From Hyphomicrobiales bacterium (GTDB taxonomy: Bacteria; Pseudomonadota; Alphaproteobacteria; Rhizobiales; Beijerinckiaceae), in NCBI GenBank assembly GCA_003567055.1, contig PXAW01000046.1, positions 1 through 5,574 of the forward strand: a stretch of DNA of 5,574 nt, in the 5' to 3' direction. Below, one piece after another: positions 1 through 4,940 of this stretch. The position numbers and the translations under genes were made by a program. The stretch's first letter is position 1. The number at the start of each line of letters is the position of its first letter. Below the pieces are notes generated by a model. The model was not told the origin of the DNA, searched no databases, and was given only the letters and a program-made list of their open reading frames with translations.

Positions 1-186
1 GACACAGGCCCGGCCCGTATCCTTGATGGCGCTGGGTGAATTGGCGACGATATAGCTGCCGAGTGCCGTTCCGCCGATGATGACGAATTCCCAGGGCTGC
101 CAGATGACCGGGACATGGCCAACCATCGCCCAGAACCCGCCGAGCAGCGAGGCTATCGTGATGATGATGCCGATGATGATGAACAA
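1..186 (-). CDS. motA: Flagellar motor stator protein MotA, N-terminal part (cut by window edge)
   Basis: MotA is the inner-membrane stator subunit that, with MotB, conducts ions to drive flagellar rotation. Only the first 62 residues are present; the rest lies beyond the left edge. The translated start reads M-FIIIGIIITIASLLGGFWAM, a hydrophobic first membrane segment at about residues 2-21. It is followed by QPWEFVIIGGTALGSYIVAN (30-49), which matches the family pattern QPxExxIIxGxxxGxxIxxN at the second membrane segment. I chose the TTG at 186-184 because it aligns with the usual MotA start and has GGGAG (plus-strand 195-199) eight bases upstream. An in-frame GTG at 195-193 would add three residues but lacks a spaced ribosome binding site, and an in-frame TGA lies just further upstream. 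The family call is strong from the sequence; motB is presumably beyond the edge, which is inference. Confidence 0.88.
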   Translation of the reverse strand, partial: MFIIIGIIITIASLLGGFWAMVGHVPVIWQPWEFVIIGGTALGSYIVANSPSAIKDTGRACV

Positions 187-244
187 GGCTTCCACTCCCG
201 AACTGCCGTGATCGCAGCATCAGGAATAGTCGCCGAGCCTTGCG

Positions 245-283
245 CGAGGCATGCGGGCGAGACATGCGCGCGAGACATGCGCG
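245..283. repeat. Three-copy 13-base direct repeat upstream of motA
   Basis: Three head-to-tail units start at 245, 258 and 271 with consensus CGAGACATGCGCG on the plus strand. The second and third share the 11-base core CGAGACATGCG exactly, and the first has one change in that core (CGAGGCATGCG). They lie in the 116-base non-coding gap between the response-regulator stop and the motA start, about 60-100 bases upstream of motA. Regularly spaced direct repeats before a gene can be binding sites for a regulator, but slippage is equally possible. No recognisable flagellar promoter (sigma-28 or sigma-54 type) was found in the rest of the gap. Confidence 0.7.
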
Positions 284-302
284 GCTGGCGTCGAGCCTGC
301 GC

Positions 303-674
303 TCAGCCCGCCCCGGCCAGCGCGCGGCTGACGGCGGCGCGCATGTCGTCGAGGGAGAAAGGCTTGGTGAGGACGTCCGTGACGATGGCGTCGAGCCCGC
401 GGGCGCGCTCGCGCTGATCGGCGAAACCCGTCATCAGCAGGATGATCAGATCGGGAAAGTCGCGCTTGGCCGCGAGCGACAATGCGATGCCGTCCATGAT
501 CGGCATGCGGATATCGGTGAGCAGCAGATCGAAGGGCGTGTCGGCATCCTTGAGCATGTCGAGCCCCTCGGCCCCGTCCTCGGCGGTAACGACCTCGTGA
601 CCGTCGAGCTGGAGGCCGCGGCTGAGAAAGCCGCGCACCGGTTCTTCATCATCGACGAGCAGGATCCTGGCCAT
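303..674 (-). CDS. Single-domain response regulator (CheY/CpdR-like receiver)
   Basis: This 123-residue protein is a receiver domain with almost nothing else, so it must act through protein-protein contact or as a phosphorelay intermediate rather than by binding DNA itself. Visible receiver residues are the acidic pair D8-D9, phospho-acceptor D54 in LLTDIRMP (51-58), T82 in LLMTGF (79-84) and K104 in TKPF (103-106), so the domain looks phosphorylatable. The start has GGAGG (plus-strand 685-689) about ten bases upstream and lies five bases after the hpt stop, so the two are probably co-transcribed. General layout resembles alphaproteobacterial CpdR, the adaptor controlling ClpXP proteolysis. 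However, the region around T82 (MTGFADQRERARGLD) differs from the CpdR sequences I remember, so no symbol is given. No histidine kinase is in the window. Confidence 0.9.
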   Translation of the reverse strand: MARILLVDDEEPVRGFLSRGLQLDGHEVVTAEDGAEGLDMLKDADTPFDLLLTDIRMPIMDGIALSLAAKRDFPDLIILLMTGFADQRERARGLDAIVTDVLTKPFSLDDMRAAVSRALAGAG

Positions 675-679
675 CCGCG

Positions 680-1276
680 TCAGGCCTCCGGCCCGGCCGC
701 ATCCGCCGCCGCACTTTCGGGCTCGAACAGATCGGGGCTGGTATCGCCGGTATCGATCACGCCGACGAAGGGCAATTGTCGATAGGAATGCGCCACATCC
801 ATGCCGTAGCCGACGACGAACACGTCCGGACAGGTGAAGCCGACGAAATCCGCCTCGATCTGCACGGCGCGCTTGCCGGGCTTTTCGAGCAGGACGGCCG
901 AGAGCACCCGGCGGGCGCCGCGCGCGGCGATCAGATCCTTGGCGAAGACGATGGTGCGTCCTGATTCGAGAATGTCGTCGATCAGGAGCACGTCGCGGCC
1001 CTCGACCGCGCTCTCCACATCGCGCAGGATCTCGACCTGGCCGGAGGAGGTGGTGCCCGAGCGGTAGCTCGACAGATGCACGAATTCCACCTGCGGCGCG
1101 AGGCCGACCCGGTGCAGCGCGCGAATCAGGTCGGCGGCGAACATGAAGCTGCCCTTGAGCACCGCGACGACGAGCAGATCCTTCGGCTCGGCCTGTCTGA
1201 TCGCCGCAGCGAGTTCCTCGCAGCGCCGGGCGATGGTGTCTTCATCGTAGAGAACGCGCACGCGCGACTGAGCCAT
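680..1276 (-). CDS. hpt: Hypoxanthine phosphoribosyltransferase
   Basis: A purine-salvage enzyme of the cytoplasm that joins hypoxanthine (often also guanine) to PRPP, giving IMP or GMP. The 198-residue product has the type I phosphoribosyltransferase layout: the LKGSF loop (40-44), the flexible loop around YRSGTTSSG (71-79), the PRPP-binding motif VLLIDDILESGRT (96-108) with acidic pair D100-D101, the FVGF segment (144-147) and VVGYGMD (154-160) near the C-terminus. About the last 20 residues, rich in Ala, Asp and Glu, are a tail beyond the core fold. The ATG at 1276-1274 is supported by AAGAGG (plus-strand 1283-1288). The gene lies 32 bases after the zinc-ribbon gene and five bases before the response regulator, so all three probably share a transcript. 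Base preference between hypoxanthine, guanine and xanthine cannot be read from the sequence. Confidence 0.95.
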   Translation of the reverse strand: MAQSRVRVLYDEDTIARRCEELAAAIRQAEPKDLLVVAVLKGSFMFAADLIRALHRVGLAPQVEFVHLSSYRSGTTSSGQVEILRDVESAVEGRDVLLIDDILESGRTIVFAKDLIAARGARRVLSAVLLEKPGKRAVQIEADFVGFTCPDVFVVGYGMDVAHSYRQLPFVGVIDTGDTSPDLFEPESAAADAAGPEA

Positions 1277-1308
1277 TTCGAGCCTCTTGAAGCAAACGGA
1301 ACAACGCC

Positions 1309-2085
1309 TCAGTCGCGACCGCCGGCGATGTCGGCGTTCGGCGCGAAGCGTACCAGAACCTGCCTCGCTTCCGGCGGCGGCGCAACCAGGCGCGCGCGAA
1401 AACCGACATTTTCCCCCGGATGCAGCGTGCGGCGATCCGCCTCCACGCTCCAGGAATAGACCGACTGGCCGGTTTCGGCCCGCAGAATCACCGCGACCGG
1501 CGGCACCATGTTGCTGCGGTCGGTGCGGTTGACGATGGTGCCGTAGACGGTGAGGTATTCGCCGTCATCCTCGCGGGTGCGTTCGGAACGCACTTCCATG
1601 AGCTCAAGCCCGCGCAGATTCACGGGCATGCCGGCCATTTCATAGAGTTGCGCCGTGGCGGGAAGCTGGCGGACCACGCTTTCGCGTCCGATCAATCCGC
1701 CGATCACGATCCCCAGGAGAAGCATGGCGAAGATCGGTGTCAGCGGAAGGCGCCGCAGCGCGCCGCCGATGCCGTGGAAGAGGCCGGCGACGGCGCCCGT
1801 CAGCCGGCGCGGCAGGCCCACGCCGCGCCCCCCGGCACCATGGGCTGCCGGGCGCAGATTGTGCGCATCCACCGCGATTTCCGGCCCTGCTTCATCCACG
1901 CCGCGCATGCGCCTTGCCAGGCTGGCCGCGACCGGATCCTCCTCGTCGAACCCGTCCTCGTCATCGGGGGCATCGATGAAGAACACCTCCCGGCAACTCG
2001 CGCAGCGCAGCTTGCGCCCGTTCGGACGCAGCAGCGCCGGATCGATCGCGAATTCACTTTCACAAGATGGACATACGATCAGCAT
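1309..2085 (-). CDS. Zinc-ribbon (MJ0042-type) single-pass membrane protein
   Basis: A 258-residue protein of unknown role. The N-terminus starts directly with a small zinc-binding module: C5-P-S-C8 and C28-A-S-C31, the CxxC...CxxC pattern of the MJ0042 zinc-ribbon family. An acidic and then Gly/Arg-rich linker follows, including DDEDGFDEEDP (41-51). One membrane segment lies at about 115-133, placing the ribbon in the cytoplasm and the C-terminal part outside if topology is typical. The C-terminal domain (about 160-252) contains TVYGTIVNRTD and HPGENVGFRARL, like the DUF3426/FxLYD beta-sandwich usually fused to such ribbons. I chose the ATG at 2085-2083 because the ribbon begins there; an in-frame ATG at 2136-2134 would add 17 residues. 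Neither start has a clear ribosome binding site. It diverges from ftsE and heads the hpt operon. Confidence 0.85.
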   Translation of the reverse strand: MLIVCPSCESEFAIDPALLRPNGRKLRCASCREVFFIDAPDDEDGFDEEDPVAASLARRMRGVDEAGPEIAVDAHNLRPAAHGAGGRGVGLPRRLTGAVAGLFHGIGGALRRLPLTPIFAMLLLGIVIGGLIGRESVVRQLPATAQLYEMAGMPVNLRGLELMEVRSERTREDDGEYLTVYGTIVNRTDRSNMVPPVAVILRAETGQSVYSWSVEADRRTLHPGENVGFRARLVAPPPEARQVLVRFAPNADIAGGRD

Positions 2086-2162
2086 GGGCGAATCACGTGA
2101 CGACGGGTAGGCTGGTTGCCGCACCCGTTCCGGCATTGGGGAATCATTTTGGTTAAGGACCC
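2086..2162. promoter_or_regulatory. Divergent intergenic region between the zinc-ribbon gene and ftsE
   Basis: This 77-base gap must hold, or sit close to, the promoters for both divergent gene sets. Visible elements are GANTC sites at 2090-2094 and 2141-2145 (the recognition sequence of the alphaproteobacterial cell-cycle methylase CcrM), the perfect palindrome TCACGTGA at 2093-2100, and GGTTAA at 2151-2156, which reads TTAACC on the minus strand and resembles a CtrA half-site. AAGGA (2155-2159) is the probable ftsE ribosome binding site. I could not assign convincing -35 and -10 boxes on either strand. Regulation by CcrM or CtrA is inference from motif resemblance only. Confidence 0.5.
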
Positions 2163-2864
2163 GTGAAGGACTTCGCTTTCGCTCCTGATTTCAGCGACAT
2201 TCCCGTCGTGCATTTCGAGAATGTCGGGGTCCGTTACGGCCTCGGCCCCGAAGTGCTGCGCGATCTCACCTTTTCGATCGAGCCGCATTCGTTCCAGTTC
2301 CTCTCCGGCCCGTCCGGCGCGGGCAAGACCACGCTCCTGCGGCTGATCCTGATGTCGGTGCGCCCCACGCGCGGGGTGATGACGCTGTTCGGCGAGGAGG
2401 TCAGCCGCATCGACCAGCGCCGCCTGGCCGATCTGCGCCGGCGTATGGGGGTGGTTTTCCAGGATTTCCGCCTGCTCGACCATCTCACGCTGTATGAAAA
2501 CGTCGCCCTGCCCCTGCGTGTCCAGGAAATGGAAGAAGCGCGCTACCGGGCGGAGGTGACGGAGCTGCTCGCCTGGGTGGGGCTGGGCGAGCGCATGCAT
2601 GTGCTGCCGCCGGTGCTCTCCGGCGGTGAGAAACAGCGCGCGGCGATTGCGCGGGCGCTGATCACGCGTCCCGATCTGCTTCTGGCCGACGAGCCGACCG
2701 GCAATGTCGATCCGGGACTGGCGCGGCGGCTGCTGCGGCTGTTCATCGAATTGCACCGGCTGGGCACGGCGGTCTTGATCGCCACCCATGATCTGGCCTT
2801 GATGGATCTCTACGATGCCCGCCGGCTGCTCCTCGCCGACGGCCATCTGCATATCGATGCCTGA
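2163..2864 (+). CDS. ftsE: Cell division ATP-binding protein FtsE
   Basis: FtsE is the cytoplasmic ATPase of the FtsEX complex, which couples ATP hydrolysis at the divisome to activation of peptidoglycan hydrolases outside the membrane. The 233-residue product carries a full ABC signature set: Walker A GPSGAGKT (49-56), Q-loop Gln100 in VVFQDFRLLDHLT, signature LSGGEKQR (152-159), Walker B LLLADE (172-177) and switch His209 in ATHD. The VRYGLGPEVLRDL and HSFQFLSGPSG segments are typical of FtsE. The GTG start at 2163 follows AAGGA (2155-2159) with a short three-base gap. A second in-frame GTG at 2208 matches the length of shorter homologues but has no binding site, so the exact start is uncertain by 15 residues. 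It overlaps ftsX by 8 bases, as expected for subunits of one complex. Confidence 0.96.
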   Translation: MKDFAFAPDFSDIPVVHFENVGVRYGLGPEVLRDLTFSIEPHSFQFLSGPSGAGKTTLLRLILMSVRPTRGVMTLFGEEVSRIDQRRLADLRRRMGVVFQDFRLLDHLTLYENVALPLRVQEMEEARYRAEVTELLAWVGLGERMHVLPPVLSGGEKQRAAIARALITRPDLLLADEPTGNVDPGLARRLLRLFIELHRLGTAVLIATHDLALMDLYDARRLLLADGHLHIDA

Positions 2865-3936
2865 GAAGCGCAGGGAAAAGGTACAGGGGGGCCGGGTGCC
2901 GGGAACCACGAATCACGCGCAAGACGACGCGCAAGATGATGCACAAGACCATGCGCGACACGGCGCGCCAGGCGATGTAGGCCCGGGAAACCGCCCGCGC
3001 CGGCCGCTGCCCGGGCGCGCGATGATCGCCCGGCTGCTTGCGCGTCAGACGCCGCTCGTTCCCGTCGATTCCGCAGCGGCGCGCGCCCTCGTGGCGGTGA
3101 TCGCGATCCTCACCTTTCTCGCGGCCCTGTGCGCCGGCGCGGCCGAACTCGTGGCGACGAATTCGGCGCAATGGCGCGCCGCCGTGGGGGCGGAGGCGAC
3201 CATCCAGATCCGTCCGCAACCGCAGGCGGATATGGAGGAACTGGTCGCGCAGGCGGCACGGATGGCGCGCGACACGCCCGGTGTCCTGGCCGTGGAGCCC
3301 TTCAGTCTGGGCCAGTCGGAGCGCCTGCTCGAACCCTGGCTCGGCAGCGGTCTCGATCTCGCGGAGCTGCCGGTGCCGCGCCTGATCGAATTGCGTCTCG
3401 ATCCGGAGCGGCGGCCCGATCTCGCCTCCCTGCGCATGCAGCTGCGCGAGGCGGTGCCGGGGGCGAGCCTCGATGATCATGCGCAATGGCTGGCGCGGCT
3501 GTCGAACATGGCGCAGACCATCGTCGCAGTGGGGATCGCCCTCGTGCTGCTGGTGCTGATCGCCACCGGCCTCGCCGTCGCCTTCGCCACGCGCGGCGCC
3601 ATGGCCGGCAATCGCGATATCATCGAAGTACTGCATTACGTGGGCGCGCACGACGCCTATATCGCGCGCGAATTCCGCCGGCGCTTCCTGCGGCTGGGGC
3701 TGGAGGGCGGTGCGATCGGCGGGATCGCGGCGATCGCGATCTTCGTGGCACTCGGCTGGATTTCCGCCTCCTGGCGGGCTTCGCCGGCGGGCGACCAGCT
3801 GGAGGCGCTGTTCGGCGCCTTCGAGATCGGCGCGCGCGGTTATCTGGTCATGTCCGGCACGGCGCTCGTCGCCGCGCTGGTGACGGCGGCGATGTCCGAT
3901 CTGTCGGTGCGTCGTTTTCTGCAGCGCAAGCCGTGA
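2857..3936 (+). CDS. ftsX: Cell division permease-like protein FtsX with extended N-terminal tail
   Basis: FtsX is the membrane subunit of FtsEX; its large external loop contacts periplasmic regulators of cell-wall hydrolases. The 359-residue product shows the family's four membrane segments at about 75-96, 219-243, 284-302 and 329-346. A periplasmic domain of about 120 residues lies between the first two and includes PGVLAVEPFS (141-150). IIEVLHYVGAHDAYIAREF (255-273) after the second segment is the conserved FtsX cytoplasmic stretch. The ATG at 2857 overlaps the ftsE stop (2862-2864) in a different frame but has no good ribosome binding site. An in-frame GTG at 2896, preceded by a G-run, and an ATG at 3022 are alternatives. 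The first 55 residues are hydrophilic, low in complexity, contain a tandem repeat and have no obvious family counterpart. Confidence 0.92.
   Translation: MPEKRREKVQGGRVPGTTNHAQDDAQDDAQDHARHGAPGDVGPGNRPRRPLPGRAMIARLLARQTPLVPVDSAAARALVAVIAILTFLAALCAGAAELVATNSAQWRAAVGAEATIQIRPQPQADMEELVAQAARMARDTPGVLAVEPFSLGQSERLLEPWLGSGLDLAELPVPRLIELRLDPERRPDLASLRMQLREAVPGASLDDHAQWLARLSNMAQTIVAVGIALVLLVLIATGLAVAFATRGAMAGNRDIIEVLHYVGAHDAYIAREFRRRFLRLGLEGGAIGGIAAIAIFVALGWISASWRASPAGDQLEALFGAFEIGARGYLVMSGTALVAALVTAAMSDLSVRRFLQRKP
2917..2952 (+). repeat. 12-base tandem repeat coding for AQDD/AQDH in the FtsX tail
   Basis: Three contiguous 12-base units at 2917-2928, 2929-2940 and 2941-2952 read GCGCAAGACGAC, GCGCAAGATGAT and GCACAAGACCAT. 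In the ftsX frame they encode AQDD-AQDD-AQDH (residues 21-32). Differences between the first two copies are at synonymous third positions, and the third has one synonymous change plus an Asp-to-His change. That pattern suggests the reading frame has been maintained since duplication. If ftsX actually starts at 3022, the repeat would be untranslated spacer between ftsE and ftsX. Confidence 0.8.
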
Positions 3937-3976
3937 ACAGGTTTCGCGAACAGTGCCGCCGCGTTGAGGCCGCAAT

Positions 3977-4021
3977 CGCCGGGCAATCTGCCACGCACGG
4001 CGCTTTACGGATTGCCCGGCG
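3977..4021. repeat. Perfect 12-bp inverted repeat between ftsX and the YdcF gene
   Basis: CGCCGGGCAATC at 3977-3988 is exactly complementary to GATTGCCCGGCG at 4010-4021. In RNA the stem could be extended inward by a U-G and a G-C pair (3989-4009 and 3990-4008), leaving a 17-base loop. It sits 40 bases after the ftsX stop and 56 bases before the chosen start of the next gene. No T-run follows the right arm, so it is not a classical intrinsic terminator. It could still attenuate or process the transcript, protect the ftsEX mRNA 3' end, be a two-site protein target, or be a dispersed palindromic element. Confidence 0.75.
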
Positions 4022-4077
4022 TAATCGGGGGCGCGATAAGGGACGGATTGCGAGTGGCGGCGGGAGACGGCCGTAGC

Positions 4078-4842
4078 ATGGCCGCAAATGACGGAAATCG
4101 AGCATGGCGGGAGACCGCCGGGCCGGCGCGCAAGCGGGCGGGCCGGCTGCGGTTGCTGCTGCGCGCATTGCTCGTCCTGCCGCTGATCGCTGTGCTGTCG
4201 CTCGCCGGCGGCTTTATGATCTTCGTGCGCACGCTCGACGGCTACCGCCATGCGGGTGACCCGCCGCGTGCGCAGGGCATCGTCGCGCTCACCGGCGGTT
4301 CGCAGCGTGTGGCCGATGCGATCGAGCTGCTCTCGCGCGGCTTCGCCGACAGGCTGCTGATTTCCGGCGTGAACGAGCACACCACCCGCTCCCAGATCGC
4401 CCGGCTCAATCCCGGCCAGAAGGACTGGCTGGAATGCTGCGTCGATCTCGACCACCGCGCCCGCAACACGATCGGCAATGCCATCGAGACGCGGCGCTGG
4501 GTGGCGGATCGGGGTTTCGAGGCGATCATCGTGGTCACCTCGAATTACCATATGCCGCGCACCATGCTCGAACTCGACAATGCCATGCCGGACGTCGCCA
4601 AATATCCCCATGCCGTCTCGCCGACGGATATGGACGTGTCGCGCTGGTGGCGCGATGGCTCGACCTTTCGCCTGCTCGGCCAGGAATACCTCAAGTTCCT
4701 GATGGTCTGGGGGCGCACGCAGTTCGAGAACGACCCGGAACTCTCGCGGCTCGCCGAGATTCTCAGCCGCCGGCCGCATTCCCATGGCGGGGCCGAAGCC
4801 GCCTCGGGAGAAGCATCCGGCGACGTGTCGGGAGCGGAGTAA
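4078..4842 (+). CDS. YdcF/SanA-type DUF218 membrane-anchored envelope protein
   Basis: A 254-residue protein of the DUF218 (YdcF/SanA/ElyC) family, whose members are linked to envelope integrity but whose reaction is mostly undefined. A basic N-terminus and a membrane segment at about 26-52 anchor the domain, probably facing the periplasm. Family motifs follow in order: IVALTGGSQR (68-77), LLISGV (93-98), RNTIGNAIETRRW (129-141) and VVTSNYHMPRTM (152-163) with the conserved His158. A Cys pair at 120-121 precedes the RNTIGNA motif. The ATG at 4078 has GGAG (4063-4066) upstream. The frame is open back to a TTG at 3964, but that longer form would read through the inverted repeat and add residues with no family look. 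In-frame TTG 4048 and GTG 4054 are further options. It is co-directional with ftsEX and the acyltransferase gene; its substrate is unknown. Confidence 0.86.
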   Translation: MAANDGNRAWRETAGPARKRAGRLRLLLRALLVLPLIAVLSLAGGFMIFVRTLDGYRHAGDPPRAQGIVALTGGSQRVADAIELLSRGFADRLLISGVNEHTTRSQIARLNPGQKDWLECCVDLDHRARNTIGNAIETRRWVADRGFEAIIVVTSNYHMPRTMLELDNAMPDVAKYPHAVSPTDMDVSRWWRDGSTFRLLGQEYLKFLMVWGRTQFENDPELSRLAEILSRRPHSHGGAEAASGEASGDVSGAE

Positions 4843-4844
4843 GG

Positions 4845-4867
4845 CGGCTTTGCCATTCACAAAGCCG
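4845..4867 (+). other. Short hairpin just after the YdcF-type gene
   Basis: CGGCTTTG at 4845-4852 pairs perfectly with CAAAGCCG at 4860-4867 around a 7-base loop, starting two bases after the TAA stop (4840-4842). The stem contains A/T pairs and no T-run follows, so termination would be weak at best. It may be a partial terminator, an mRNA 3' end stabiliser or chance. Confidence 0.45.
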
Positions 4868-4940
4868 GCCCGGGCGGTTAGGAGGGGTATCCCGCTGCCC
4901 TGCTTCCGGCGTCCGGCGCGCCGCTCACGGTTCATGAACC

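Noticed and set aside
240..785. 181-codon plus-strand open frame opposite the response regulator and the end of hpt
   Set aside because: Antisense to a clear receiver domain and to the hpt C-terminus; its translation resembles no family.
1420..2100. 226-codon plus-strand open frame opposite the zinc-ribbon gene
   Set aside because: Its translation shows no motif, while the minus-strand frame has paired CxxC motifs, a membrane segment and a conserved C-terminal domain.
2917..2952. CRISPR-like array or regulator iterons
   Set aside because: The units are contiguous with no spacers, only three copies, and are in frame within ftsX, which fits a coding tandem repeat.
3977..4021. Intrinsic terminator after ftsX
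   Set aside because: The stem is strong, but no T-run follows the right arm and the loop is long, so it is listed as an inverted repeat of unknown role.
3964..4077. Upstream extension of the YdcF-type gene from TTG 3964
   Set aside because: It would encode the inverted repeat, has no good ribosome binding site at its start, and the family-like part begins after the ATG at 4078.
2743..4935. 730-codon open frame on the minus strand across ftsE, ftsX and the YdcF-type gene
   Set aside because: It is antisense to three well-supported genes, has a low-complexity Arg/Gly/His/Gln-rich translation with no recognisable domain, and is explained by the G+C-rich codon bias leaving the opposite frame open.
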